The notes under the pieces: model-generated | Databases searched by the model: none | Told to the model about the DNA's origin: nothing | What the model saw: the letters and a program-made list of their open reading frames with translations, nothing else | Origin: Hemileia vastatrix | Taxonomy: Eukaryota; Basidiomycota; Pucciniomycetes; Pucciniales; Zaghouaniaceae | Length of the DNA: 64,000 bases | Direction: 5' to 3' | Assembly (NCBI GenBank): GCA_030280995.1 | Contig: JASXTE010000002.1 | Span: 16,622,683-16,686,682 of the forward strand | In this document: piece after piece, positions 1-12,911 of the stretch | Position numbering within the stretch: the stretch's first letter is position 1 | Layout of the letters: each line of letters begins with the position of its first letter | Translations under genes and position numbers: made by a program

Positions 1-316
1 TATACTGCAATTAATTAGTTGCGGCTCTTTAAGGTCAAAGCAATTGTGAGAATCTAATGAGCCGTCACAATTCATTTCTGTTTTCTCAAGTTCAAACAAT
101 TATTGTTGCAATCAAGGGTCATTCTTTACAAAATGTGCTTAATTGGAAATACTTTCTAGGAGGACATGGATGAGCGGTGAATTGCATGTAGCATTGATGA
201 TCTATGAAATTGGATAAACCATTACTAGATTATCACTGGTACAGATATTTCTTGTTCCGTATCCTGTTCTCACTTTACTTCTGGATTTCTCTTTTCAAAA
301 TTTTTTTTCTTACCGA
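1..316. other. 5' flank of carboxypeptidase gene
   Basis: AT-rich sequence with no coding signal recognised. It should contain the promoter and 5' untranslated region of the S10 carboxypeptidase that starts at 317. No clear TATA motif could be assigned. Confidence 0.5.
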
Positions 317-2835
317 ATGGTTTTTTTAGCCATCGTCCATCTTCTCCCTGCATTTATCCTCGTCGCCCTTGCTCCTTGGAATAGCTACTCAGCCCATATT
401 GGCATATCTAAACGGCAAACTCACCTTGAAGAATCAAATCGAGTTCGGATAGATAGTGGAATATGTGAAAAGACTCCTGGCGTGAAAACTTTGAGTGGAT
501 ATATTGATATCGGGGAAGATAAATCATCATTCTTTTGGTTTTTTGAAGCCCGTAATGCTCCCGAAAATGCACCCTTTACCCTTTGGATGAATGTGCGCCA
601 GTTTAGCCAAATCATTTTTAAACGTCGCACATGTTTACTTTTGTTCCACAGGGTGGACCAGGATGCTCAAGCATGATTGCAATTTTCCAAGAAAATGGAC
701 CTTGTTCTGTCACGGAGGACGGTCAAGATACGAAGAACAACTCTTATTCTTGGAACACATACGTTGTGAGCATATCTTTATAGCCTTTCCTGGTGGCTAT
801 GGTCTCAAATTTAATCATACTTTTAACCAAACTATCGACAGAATATGATATACTTGGATCAGGTAATAAAGCTTTTCAAGTCAACATCTGTGATTTCTGG
901 TTGAATCTTTTTTTAATCAAATTCTCATCTATGTAGCCCATTGGAGCCGGCTTTTCTTACGGTTCTAACAATGTTTCAACATCCCCTGAAGCTGCACCAC
1001 AGATTTGGAAGTTCCTTCAAATTCTATTCTCTAGGGATAGTTTTGCAAAATATAAATCTCGTGAATTAGGTGTGTGGTCCGAAAGCTACGGCGGTCATTA
1101 TTTGCCGGTGCTAATAGAGGTAAGCCTGGTAGCAATACTTTTATACTATACACTTTGTATCAAGGACTCATTTTTTCTTGGATTTTCTGCACAGTTCATA
1201 CAAGCTCAAAATGCTAAGATTTCTTCTGGCGCGCTTCAAGGAGAGGAGCTAGTTATAATCGTTATGGGTATAGTATGCTGACATCGTGAGACATGGATAT
1301 TGTATGAAAGCTGACATTAGCATCCTGTTTAATTATTCTTAGAACAATCCCTGGATAGATCCCATCAATCAGGTTTTTTTTCAATTCTCCCAACTTTCAA
1401 AACTATAATAATTTCTATCAGCTAATTATTTACTTGTAACTTTTGTTTTGGATACTATGACTAGCATCTATCTTCCTACAATTTCACTCAAGCAAAATAC
1501 AATGGTAAACTGGATACTATTGACGCGAAAATGCGGGAGAGAATGAAGAAAAATTTGTTTGGACGTGGAGGATGTCAAGAGTTGCTCCAGAAGTGTTATC
1601 GAACCGACAAGGATGTGGATTGCAGTGTCGCGGAGATGATATGTACCCAAGCAGCCTTGCTCGCCGCTGGAAAGCAAGATCCGTATTACAGTATGCCTTA
1701 TCCCCTATCCATTGTTTTTTTCTTCATTTAGCTTGGTATATTCAATCTAATGTGAGGTTTTGTTTATGCTTGCAGTTCTGCGTCGCAATGGAACTGATAA
1801 TTTTCCTTCTGAAGTGGTATGCTTAGTTGTAACAGACATCTTTAGATGTGGGTTTCCTAGACTAAATGTCTTTTTCTTTTTTTAACAAAGTACATCAAGT
1901 ATTTACAAAACGCTGAAGTCAGATCACAAATCGGTGCCCAAAACGATTATGTAGAATGCTCAGATGAGTAAGTTATTGGTTTAATAGTTTACCGTCACTT
2001 TTTAATATTCAGCTTCAATTATTCTTTGCTGATGGCTGAATCATCACAAAAAGTGTTTCGGGTGTTTTTCGCTCTAAAGGAGATGATTCGCGAAGCTCAG
2101 CACCTTCTGTTGCCAGACTTCTCGATAAGGGCTTGCCTACTTTTATTTGGGTCGGGGTCAGTAGTTTAATTTTTGAAACATACGTGTGAATTTGTTAGCT
2201 GATGCTACAATTACTGTTAATCCTGAAAAGCTTGTGGTGGTCTTGTATCCCTTCCCTCGCCAAAATCATGAGTGTAGGTCAGGTGAGCTATGCTTTTGGC
2301 AGGGAACGAGAGGCAAGACGGCCGCAAGCTTTACAGGATTAGCTGTAATCTAAAACAGGAGTTTGATTTGGTATGCAACTGGTTTGTTTTTCAAATGTAC
2401 TTGCTGCTCAGGTGTCAAATGTAAACTTGAAGTTTGCCTACGATCCAATTTTCAGGATTGGAGTATTGCGTACACTTGACAATTTGCCTTGGAAATACCG
2501 TCAGACATTTGAAAGTTTGCCGATTTTACCATTAATGTATCAAGGTAAAAAGTGGGGTGAATACAAACAATTTGGTAAACCCACCATATCTCCTTATTTT
2601 CAGCCAATTTTATTCTTGTTAACACCAAACTGATCAACAACAGGTCCATTAATCTTTGTCAAAGTGTATAACGCTGGTCACGAAGTTGCGGCTTACGTGT
2701 AAGTCTTGTATTGTTTAACACTGGAATTTTGAATGCTAATAAAATATTTTTAACTCTACTTTTTCACATGTCAGTCCTGAATTGGCCTTACATCTATTTA
2801 ACCTCGCCATGTCCCCAAAATTTCTTCTCTCCTAA
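317..2835 (+). CDS. Serine carboxypeptidase, peptidase family S10, multi-exon
   Basis: Secreted or vacuolar serine exopeptidase that removes C-terminal residues from peptides. The first exon starts with a hydrophobic signal-like segment (residues 1-26). Exons read from the sequence are 317-592, 652-765, 842-862, 937-1119, 1195-1272, 1343-1372, 1465-1690, 1776-1816, 1891-1967 and 2054-2156, all phase-consistent. The family motifs are [12 protein letters not shown] (oxyanion region, across the first intron), [18 protein letters not shown] (nucleophile Ser), [10 protein letters not shown] and [11 protein letters not shown] (catalytic His). The last intron joins ..AAYV to PELALHLF and the stop is at 2833-2835. 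Splicing between 2157 and 2641 is not resolved: the segment that should hold the catalytic Asp (after LPTFIWVG) does not join cleanly, so this copy may have a decayed exon or an unusual intron. The family assignment is secure; activity is not. Confidence 0.9.
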
Positions 2836-3902
2836 CCTTGACGAATCAATCCTTATGTTTGCTCGACCGAGCAAGAAGAGTAACGATTAGTACTAATTGA
2901 AATGATTTAATTAATCCCGACAGCATGAAAAAGCACTAAATATCTTTTTCTTTATCTTGCACTGGATAAATAATGCTTGATTTTTCTTGATTCAAAAAAT
3001 ACTAAAATTACTTGAGTTAGACGCTGATTGTGAAAATAGTTTAAACTCCTAATACTCGTGCTAATAGCTAAATACATAATGAACATTTTTAGAACCATGA
3101 TAATTCTTCATGTAAAATAATTGAGAAGTGTGAAAATGTACTTTTTTTGTTCTTTATGAAAACAGAATCGCAAAAAGTTAGAGGTGAACCAAATATATTG
3201 TCATCCTATTAATTTTTTCAATAAAGTCAGGAGAAACACGCAACGCATAAAGTTTAGTCAGAGTTGGAAGATTTAGGCTACGAAGTTAATTGCGACTTTG
3301 CTTGTATGACTTCAATTACAATAAAGTCATACTTTTTTTTTTTTTTTTATCTTTTAAGAATCTGATCTTGTTCGTTATAAACCTCACCACACATCAAAAA
3401 TGGTTTTTTTGGAGGTAAAACTCAAACTAATGTTTGATTTATTTAGAGTGATGTTGAAAAAAAGTCTGAAATCGGTTTGAGGTTAGTTATAAATCGGTTT
3501 TAAATATGTATGTATGCACATACATAGATGGTTAGCTTTAGTATGATTTCATAAACTTTTAAGATAAAAGCAGAGGTTAGTCTTGCAGACTTGAGAAATA
3601 TCTAGAGATCTAGTTGCTCGTTTTTTTAGCGGCGTGAGTGAATCATTTCGATAATCTACATATATACAAATACTACTCATAGAAATTACATTAATTTTAT
3701 TACCCAATATCTTTTAATGAGTTTTTAAATGTTGATTTGTCTTCAAACCTTTGGATATGAAGATAAAAAGAAAGTGTATAGCAGCAGAAGGGACAAAATG
3801 AAACTCCAAACTTGAGAAAGATCTTCTTCCACACTTGACCTTACCCCAAAACCGCCCAACCCTTCTCGTCCATTTGAGCCTTGTTCCGCTGCCGAGCCCC
3901 AC
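2836..3902. other. Intergenic, carboxypeptidase to Pml1
   Basis: AT-rich spacer between two genes in the same orientation. It should hold the 3' end of the carboxypeptidase transcript and the promoter of the next gene. A T-run lies near 3333-3350. No gene or transposon terminus was recognised. Confidence 0.5.
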
Positions 3903-4892
3903 ATGAATTCATCCTCATCCCTTTCTAAACCTAAACGCCGTTCTCCAGCTGCCGACTCCCCTCCTCGTCGCCGTCGGTCAAGTCGATCTCGCTCGCCTCA
4001 ACGGAAACAATTCTTTCGTCTTCGCTCACCGGGATCTGAAAGTGCTCTTGTCAAACCATCAGATCCTGAAAATGTCGAAAGTGAGGATGTCAAGAAATCC
4101 TTAGAACCTAATTTCGCTCCTTCTGGGAAACTGGCTGCTGAAACAAACACTTTTAATGGTGTGGTCCTTAAATACCATGAGCCTCCCGAAGCGAAAAAAC
4201 CGAAGACAAAATGGAGGTTGTATGTCTTCAAAGGCACTGAACAAATCGATATGCTCCATATCTATGCTCAATCTGCTTATTTGTTTGGTAGAGATCGTAC
4301 TGTAAGGAAAAACTCGGAATTGCATTTCTTTTCACATTTTTCGAAAGCGAGAACATCATTTTGTTTTATTGATGCGTTTTTCTTTTTTTCTTTTTCGGTG
4401 GTTCTTTTCGGTGTGCGTGTGTGTGTGTGGGGGGGGGGGGGGGGGGATTCCTTTGGCTTTTGTTTTAAATTTAGGTTGCTGATTGTCCTATTGATCACCC
4501 TTCAAGCTCCAAACAGCATGCAGTTATACAACACCGCCGAATTCAAGAAAAAAATGAATTTGGAGATGTCAAATTTGTAGTCAAGTTAGTATTTCCAAGT
4601 CATCCTGGCATTTCACAGAACATTGCCTAATATGTTACTTCATCTCAAAATATAGACCCTTTATTATTGATTTAGACTCTGCCAATGGTACCATTGTTAA
4701 CAACGAAAAAATACCTAATTCACGATACTATGAGCTCAAACAGGGCGATGGTAAGTCTCAATCATCCGTCAACCCTCTTCTTTTTAGCTATTGAGCTTCT
4801 CCAATTGTAAATTAATATTTATTCGTACGTTTTTCATTTTAGTGATAAAGTTTGGTATGAGTAGCCGTGAATACACTCTCATACATGAATGA
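3903..4892 (+). CDS. PML1: FHA-domain splicing factor Pml1/SNIP1-like
   Basis: Homolog of yeast Pml1 and human SNIP1, the phosphothreonine-binding FHA subunit of the spliceosomal RES complex (with Bud13 and Snu17), which acts in nuclear pre-mRNA retention and splicing. Four exons: 3903-4301, 4475-4584, 4656-4750 and 4843-4892, with introns in consistent phases. The first 35 residues are rich in RS/RR dipeptides. The FHA domain follows KTKWRLYVFKG: YLFGRD (the conserved GR), then after intron 1 DHPSSSKQHAVI (the conserved SxxH), then DLDSANGTIVNN (the conserved NGT), ending SSREYTLIHE. The length, about 215 residues, matches the family. The start is the first Met before the RS-rich tract. No operon logic applies; it is a stand-alone gene. 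Confidence 0.92.
4411..4446. repeat. GT repeat followed by 18-G run in Pml1 intron 1
   Basis: The first intron of the Pml1 gene (4302-4474) contains a short GT microsatellite running into an uninterrupted G run (4429-4446). Such runs are unstable and can form G-quadruplexes in the transcript. They are also assembly-error prone. Confidence 0.85.
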
Positions 4893-5997
4893 TATCATGA
4901 CTTGAATTGTTTTCTCAAATATCTGCATTAAATAAAGTTTGAAGGTTAGAATGATGATCACCGTGAGCCTTTATTACTGTTATTTTTTTTTCTTTTAGTT
5001 TCAGAGGTTAATGTCCTGTGCACCCAGAGGCTTGTGTTTAATCCACAACAAAAAAATCTTGTTCTTCAATGTTGGGACAGTCTTGTGTCACGTTACTCAC
5101 CAGGAAAAAAAAATACTGGCACCTTGCAGCAGGTCCCAGGTTTTTGTTTTTGGTGACTGTTATTTAAAAAATAATAATCTTTTTTTAGTTTATCAGCTGG
5201 TTAAATTTTAAGTTTGGAATGTTCGGTAAACCAATCAAGCACAGGGTTTTCTTCAGTAGTTAAATGTTATTTTGTAAAATTATGTTATAATGTTTTTTTT
5301 TTTTTCATATCACTCTACAATTAAATAAATGTAATTCTTGATGAAAAATTTGAACCAAGCATGAGGAAACATTTTGTTTGATAACATCCAAGAAGTTTAT
5401 ATGTTATATTATTGATATGATGGTCATGATAAATGAAGAGGAAGTTGAGTGTATAAATTTACTGGTAAGTCTATCCTGCCCATTCTCTAAACTCCTTTTT
5501 CCCTGATCTTAGGTTTTTCAAGGTGAACAGAGTAAATTGTTTTTTTTTTTAAAATAAAGAAAAATTGTTGTGGACACTGATGCATCAAAAAGTTACTACT
5601 TTTTCTTCTTCTTCTTCTTCTTCTTCTATGCAAACCCCCCTTCCCCCTCTTTCTCTCTCTCTCTCTCTCTCTGCCTCCCCAAATTTGTATGCCATTTATT
5701 TCAATATGATCCAAAGGTTTTTTTCAATTATTTTTTTTTACTTTTTTTTATTTACATAAGATTTATTTCTGATACTTCTTAGACTTACCTTTTGGATCAA
5801 GAATATATGTATTCAGACCAAAGTGTCCAATTTGTCCTTTGGTGGACTTGGATAAAGAGAAAGATGACCCTTGATTGATTTATCAAATATGTTTTTATGT
5901 ATCACATCAAAAGAACACTTTTTTTTAAATTTAAATGCAAACCATCATAAAAAAACTGTAGCTTTTTAAAAAGATCTTCTCAGTACAAGATGATCAC

Positions 5998-6038
<41 letters not shown>

Positions 6039-6405
6039 TTCTTCTGGTGTAGTTTTCTAATCAAGTGACTTTTGCTCCCCTTTTTCTAGTGAATTTTTTT
6101 TTTTTTTTTTTGAAGTTATTATTGTCTTTCAAAAATACTCCTGTTCAATATTCAAACAAAAAAAAAAGATAATTAAATATATATAAAAAAAAGGTACAGT
6201 GGGAGACAGTGTGTTTGCATCACTTTTCAAATATTTGGTTGAACACAAAATACTTACTGAAATCATCTTTTATAATAAGGGGGTGGGTTCAAAATTAGAA
6301 AATCAGCACTTAGAGAACAGTAATTGATTTTGATCAAAGTAGTATTTAATTTATTTTCTATCTGTAAACCAAAATTGTCAGCTTGTGCAGTAAGTAAGGA
6401 TGAGT
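4893..6405. other. AT-rich intergenic with microsatellites
   Basis: No gene recognised. It contains a TTC repeat (about 5601-5626), a CT repeat (about 5649-5671) and a 38-base T run (6000-6037). Short open frames here come from the low-complexity sequence. Confidence 0.6.
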
Positions 6406-6410
6406 TATAT

Positions 6411-7712
6411 TGTCGGCCGGTTGTCTAGAAGAAGAGGAATAAGAGGGAAAGATGAAGAGGAGGAAAAGAAGAATATAAAGGAAAGGGTTTACAAAGGGTA
6501 AAATAAATAAATTAATAAAAGGATTGAGTTATTAAAAAAAAGAGGCAACAACTATTTCTTGAGATTGACACAATAGTGAGGGTTTATTTAATTGTAATAT
6601 ATTTATTTTAATAAGTATTTATCTTCAATGTGCGGCAAACAATTACTATTATTAATAGACTTACTGCAACCTTAGATTATTTATTTACTTTTTAAATTAG
6701 ATTCACAATGCCAATAAAAATAAAATAAACATATTGTATTTAAAAAATGTATTTAAGTTGAGTGTATAATAAGTGATGGGGCTACAGGGGGTTGCCAAAG
6801 GCCTTTATATAGGCAAGGGGCCCTCTGAAGCGCCATAATAAAGTATATACAAAGAATAATAAAAACATAATAACAAATAACTAATGTTGAGTAAATGCAA
6901 GGGGAAATATGACACAATTAACTAAGGCACATGAGTTAGAGCCAAGATATCCACCAATTTAAACCAAAACAGTTACCATCAAATTAGTTAGTAATTAAAT
7001 AAGTTTGAGACACATAAAAAAATTAATTAAATTTAAAACATGTCTTATAATCTTTTAAGTAATAACCAATTTAAATGAAACATGAAAAATAAACTTATTT
7101 TAACACGTAAAAATAATGTAATTAATTAATTTAGTATAAAACATGAGTAATTAATTATTTTAATTACTTTTATTAGTGTAATAATTATTTTAAATTAAAA
7201 CAAATACTTATTATAACAAAATTACTAAATTTTAGAATAAAACATTAATAATTAATTTAATAAAGTGTTTAAACTTGTTTAATACTTTGATGATACAATT
7301 AGGAATCAAAAAAAGCACCCAATATTATTGTTTAATAACATATGTAAGGTTTTATTTAATATATAAATTTAATTAATTAATTTAATTACATTATAAGTTA
7401 ATTTTATACTTATAATTATAATATATATTTATAATTAATTAATTATTAATTTATATTTATTAAATACATAAAAAAGCGCCATAATTTATAGAATATAACA
7501 TTGATTATGCTTAATTTAAATGTATATATAATTTATATAATAATAAAATTAATATAATACTTATTTTACTTATATCTAATAAAACACTTATATAATTTCA
7601 TTATGCAATATAATATTAATTTATATACATAATAAGCATATTTTTACGCCCTCTTTTGGTTTCAGTAAATTGACATAACATTTACTGGGCCCATGGTATA
7701 GCCTGGCTGACA
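6411..7712 (-). mobile_element. Solo LTR, copy 1 (minus orientation)
   Basis: On the plus strand the unit starts TGTCGGCCGG and ends GCCTGGCTGACA; read on the minus strand it is TGTCAGCC...CCGACA, with the TG...CA ends of an LTR. It is flanked by a perfect 5-bp duplication TATAT (6406-6410 and 7713-7717). It is 1302 bp long. It is inverted relative to the solo LTR at 32090-33225 and shares its ends and a central box. A TATA-like stretch (TATATAGGC at about 6806) fits a U3/R promoter read on the minus strand. No internal retrotransposon sequence is attached. Confidence 0.88.
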
Positions 7713-7717
7713 TATAT

Positions 7718-10537
7718 GGTGGATTTTGAGACAATAATATGAAAATGTAGTGGAATTGATAGTTTAATGACAATAGTATAGTAATTTAATAATATTTTAT
7801 TTCTTCTCTTCATTTTGAAAAATTCTATGTCAAATAAATGATTTAAGTAAATAAATAAATTATTTGTATTTGATTTTTATTGTATGTAATATATATGAAG
7901 TGAAATTATAATAAAAAGATGGTCTAAAACAACAAAAGGAAACACATTTTATAGAAAAATTTAATACAATGTGAATTTTGTTCAAGTCAACAAAATCATT
8001 GATAATTAAGTTAAAATTTAAAAAAAATAATTTAAAATGAATTGAGAAGATAAATTAAAGGAGTAAGTTAAGGTTTAATAAAATAAAGTGAATTTAATAA
8101 AACGAAATAATTTAAATTTAAGTTCAATAAAGTACAAAGTTAAAATATCTTATCCCTTAAAGTTCCAAGGAAACACTAAAGGCTCTTTCCTTGCTCTCCC
8201 TGGCCCCCCTCTAGCTGGCTTCAAGCAAGGTCTGCATCCTAGTATTTACATGGACTTAGATCTACAAATTTGCTGTAAGTTTTATAATATTTAATTCAAT
8301 TGATTTAATAAAAATGAAACAAAATTTTAATTGAATGAAAATGTTTGCATACATAAAAATAAACAGTTTAAAGGATACAAAATAAATTTTAATATAGTTA
8401 TTAAATATAGTTACACAGTATAATACTTAAAGATTATAAAATATTGATTTATTATATTTAAGTATTTAAGTAGTTAAGTAAATTAGTAATAAATTTAATC
8501 AGACCAGTTTTACTATGTTTAATAAGTCACTGGCTGAAAAATATATTCCAAAACTAACTTGAAATGTGGCTTTATTCAAAACACTCCTTCACGTGAAAAG
8601 CTGGTTTCATTATCTTTAAAATATATAATTTATTTCAAGAAATAGATGTTGATGTGAAATGTTTGATCTGTTTTGAAACAATAACTTAAATTAAGCTCTT
8701 ATTTTTTAAACTTGATACCTCATAATATGAAATCAAAAACTTGAAAATAAAAAATATTTTTATGGCATTAAATTTTATGAAAAATTGAAAATTTAAACAT
8801 TAAAAAAAGGGCTTTAGTGAAATGAGAATAACATGTATAAGAGGTGGAAAATTATAGTTATGTCCTAAAAATAAATGATCAAAAAGAATTGACTTATCTT
8901 TGAGATTTATTGCTACTTTTGGTAGATTTGCACATAAATTTAACAAAGAAGCTGTTGAATACCAATTATTAAACCTTTTTTTTTTAGAATATGGCCATGT
9001 TTTTCCCTCTTTTATCAATGGTGCCAGTCTCATTTTTCCATGTCTCTTATTTTTAAAAGTCAAATTTTCAACTTTTTACTAAATTTAATCACCACAGAAA
9101 ATTAGAGGGGGTATTTCTAGCAACACCATTAATTTAAAAATTTTAAAGAAATATTGGGAAGCTAGTGAAAAGATAGTGGGGAACCAGGTTTACACTAGTA
9201 GAAAGTTTATCTTGTCAGAGTTTTGACCTAGGTTGGTCCTTACTGGATCCCAACTTGATAAGAGCTTGAGCATCCTATGACCAACAGTTGAACTCAATTT
9301 TGGAAGATGCATATGCAAGATGAAAATTCAAATTCATAATTAATATTCAGTATACAATATACATATGCATTTTCAAAATACAATAAACATATATGCATAT
9401 GCATATGTAATATTGCATGTGAAATATTCAAAAAAATCCCATGCATGCATGATACATATTCAATATAAATGTATAATACAAACTCAATATATATACATAA
9501 TTCATATTGAATTAGTTTCTTTAATGTAAATTCAAGATAGACAAAAAATGAAAATTTTATATGAATATATCATGGCATTATCTTGTACACATTCCTCAAC
9601 TATAAGACCTCAGTATATATTAAAAGGGTCATCTAGAAGATGTTGCACATGGGGGTCCAAATGGAAATAAAGTGGTTGAATAGGAAGTTAAGTAAAGGTA
9701 TTAATATCTTAATGTTCTTCACTAGCTAATGACTTTCTATTTAAGGCTTATTTATGGTATTCAGAATATATAAAGGTAAATAATGCACAAAATTAAATGG
9801 GTGGAATACATAATAAAATAAAAACAAAGTAACTGATGAAAGCCACGGGGGTTTCCCAAGGCTCTTATATATCCAAGGGGCCCTCTGAAGTGCCACTAGG
9901 ATATATATACAAGTAAGAAGGTGTAACTACTATTTATTCCAAAAAAGTATCATTTTTCATCCTTACTCCTCACTGGTACCCCAATAGTAATAATTAGGTA
10001 AATCACAACAGCAAAAAAAATTAATTTAATGTGGAACAAAAAGGTAAAACATATAAAAATACCCAATTAAGTAGAAAAATAAATTAGGATAAAAAACTAA
10101 ATTTATTGGAAATAACTTCTTAAAAAATTAACGGTGTTTTTAAACTCATAAATGATTTTAATTAAAAATTTTAAGGAAAAAAATTGCACTTATTTTTTTG
10201 TAAAGTTATGTTAATGTTTGTAGTTAATAATTATTTGCTCTAAAAATAAAGGTTAAATAATTTATTTAAATAATAATTAAGTGGTCTATTATTAAGTAGT
10301 TAAATATCTCATTGTCTACATAATATTTGAGCCACCCCAGAATACTTAGTTATTAAGTATTTTTTTCTGAGTTTTTTAGCTCTACTGGCTGAAAGTATAT
10401 TTCAAAAAATAATTATATAATGGTAAGGAAATACTCAATACTTTTTGGTGATAAAAATAAAAGCATTATCTAGACTAGAATATTTAATTTTACTTAAAAA
10501 TATATTGATTAAGGAAGAATCAGAGGCCAATATTGAG
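7718..10537. other. AT-rich degraded repeat DNA
   Basis: No coding gene recognised. At about 9838-9905 there is a copy of the box shared by the solo LTRs (TATA-like stretch followed by GGGGCCCTCTGAAG). Two similar short segments with CTGGCTGAAA lie at about 8528-8560 and 10382-10410. These suggest decayed LTR material in minus orientation, but the ends and target duplications could not be fixed. Confidence 0.5.
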
Positions 10538-10540
10538 ATC

Positions 10541-10707
10541 CACTGCAACAAATTTCTGTTTTGTCTTGGGCACAAAAATGGTGACACAATTACAAAACAG
10601 TTATGTAATAATTTTTTTAGAACATTAAGGCTTAAGTGGGTATTAATCTCAAAAATAAATTTTAGTACCTTTTTTACACAATTTCAAAACAAAAATGTGT
10701 TGTATTG
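10541..10707. mobile_element. CACTA-ended MITE, 167 bp
   Basis: Left end CACTGCAACAAATTTCTGTT; right end, reverse complemented, CAATACAACACATTTTTGTT. The inverted ends are flanked by a 3-bp duplication ATC (10538-10540 and 10708-10710). CACTR ends with a 3-bp target duplication are typical of the CACTA (EnSpm/Plavaka) superfamily. No coding capacity, so it must be mobilised in trans. Confidence 0.75.
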
Positions 10708-10710
10708 ATC

Positions 10711-11829
10711 CTTACTACATAAAATTAGAGGAAAATGGTCAGGAAGTCTCATTTTTAAGTAAAAATATCAACATTTTTATTTAAATTCTTTAAATATATT
10801 TACCACAGGAAATATATGCAGGAAATTCTTTCAAGTAACAATCACAGGGAGGAAAATCCCTGAACTACATGTCTAGTTCAGTTTTTGGTTGCAGGGTATG
10901 ACTCTGGGTTTGATTTGTGGAGTGACCCTGTTTGACCCCACCTTATTTTTTTGTTTTTTTGACATTGGAATCTCCTAGGCTCATATCCTCTCATCTTCAT
11001 TGATTCATCCAGAGATTCTATTTGAACCTCCTCCTCAATTCTCTTAAAAACATACCCACACCACACTAACTTAATCCTCTTCCAAAGGCAAATAATAAGG
11101 TGGGCTCAAACAGTGACATTCAATTTTTTGTCACACAAACACACCTAGGAATGGAATAGGGTCACACAACTGCTCAAGACATCTATCTCACCATTTTTTC
11201 CCCCTGTGCATGCTACTTGATTGTTCAACTACCCATTTATCCATGGTTAAAACCCATTTTGAGACCATTTGAGGAGAAAGTCACATTGGCCCCATTTTTT
11301 GACCATCTTCTAACCTTCTTCCCTCTACTTTTAAACTAGACTTGAATGGCCATAAAAAATTTGATTTTTCCACTTGTAGATTATAATTGTATTATATAAT
11401 TTTTATTAAAGCTTTTTTTCCCTTGTAAAAAAATTATTGATAAGTCAACACTCAAATGATTAAGTAATAACCATTTCTAGCATTCAATAATCAAAGAAAA
11501 ATTATTATCTCTTTTGATGGTAAAAAATAAAAATGATATCCACAGGATATTTTAATGTAAAAAAACATGATAGTGGTTAATAAATGTGGCTTTCCAGATT
11601 TATACTATTCAATAGGAGAATTAGATTAAATATGCATTATAGAGTTATGGTAAAGCTAATATAAGATGGATTAAAAGTTTTTATTATTAATTTGAAATTA
11701 ACAAGAATAAATGACACATTCTCTGCATGGGATTCAATGTGGAATCAGAATAAATACATAGTGAAATGAAAATTTCTGGTGGGGGCTGTTGCATGAAGCA
11801 GGGGAAAAGCCCAGCTGAAACACAGCCCC
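10711..11829. other. Intergenic between two MITEs
   Basis: AT-rich, no gene recognised. The sequence around 10850-11060 is less AT-rich but has no convincing open frame or family match. Confidence 0.5.
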
Positions 11830-11832
11830 ATT

Positions 11833-12015
11833 CACTACAATAAATGTTTGTTTTGTCTTGGGGTGCAATGGCATAACAATTATGCAACAGTTATGTAGAA
11901 ATTATTTTTGGCACTTAAAGGTCTTAGGTGGGTATTAAGTGCAAAAAAAAAAAATTTTTTTTATAACTGTTGCAAAATTTTGCACCCCATAGCAAAACAA
12001 ACATGTGCTGTAGTG
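11833..12015. mobile_element. CACTA-ended MITE, 183 bp
   Basis: Left end CACTACAATAAATGTTTGTT; right end, reverse complemented, CACTACAGCACATGTTTGTT. Long imperfect inverted arms continue inward past GGGGTGCAA. Flanked by ATT at 11830-11832 and 12016-12018. Same family as the 10541-10707 element. Non-coding. Confidence 0.82.
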
Positions 12016-12018
12016 ATT

Positions 12019-12908
12019 TTGGTTGGGGCCAGTTAGGGCCCAGATGCAAATGTCAAAAAATAGGGATAGGTCAAAAACCACAAAATATTAATGTATAGAT
12101 AACAAATGAATATGAATATTGCGGATGTAGTATGGATTACTGATCAGCTTGTGTTCAAAGTAGGTTCAACTAGATTTCAATCTGGAAAAAATTGGCGACT
12201 AAATTTACTTTCATCTGTTTTTCTAGATTATTATATGGTGTGGCTCACTCTGGTATAAAAAATTGACATATTGGAGCTCAACTAAGTTTCATAGTTAGTG
12301 ATACCCTCCTGAATTTACTTGAGTTAATTCTGTAAAAATAACCTTTTTAAAACTCTTTATTTATATATTATGAATCTAAGGTTATTGATTGTTACTATTT
12401 AAATTTCTTGGGTAATTTAAAAATTTTTTGAGGTCAAAAAAAATTTAAAAAGTGAGGAAAAAATTTTTCCCACTGAACATGAGCCCAAAATAATCTTTAA
12501 CCAATGATTTTTCAGTCATTCAACCATTAGCTACCCAAGAAGATGCCTCCAAGTAATTGTTTTCCTGGTTTAAACTTATCTTTTTATTTATCAACTTTAA
12601 AAACTGGACCCACTGATAAAAACTAAATTTAATTTCTCTGAAATGTCTCCTGTTCAGACCCTTTACTATATTGTCTTACAAAGAGTAAATAATAACTAAT
12701 CTGATAGTTTGTCTGAACAATTGACTTATAATCAAGCTTATGAATATTGTGTTCCAGATTTATTTCAATGTTTAATGTTAAAATTTCAAAATTCATGAAT
12801 TCATGAACCAATGGGTTCTTTGGGTTTTAGTATTTATATTTATAAAAATAATTCTTATTGGAGGACTTGATTGATGAAAAATTGTTTTGTTTCCCAAAAA
12901 AAGTAAAT
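12019..12908. other. AT-rich intergenic
   Basis: No gene or complete mobile element recognised between the MITE and the left end of the decayed Harbinger copy. Confidence 0.5.
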
Positions 12909-12911
12909 ATT

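Noticed and set aside
5487..5782. Overlapping small frames around 5.5-5.8 kb
   Set aside because: Produced by TTC and CT microsatellites.
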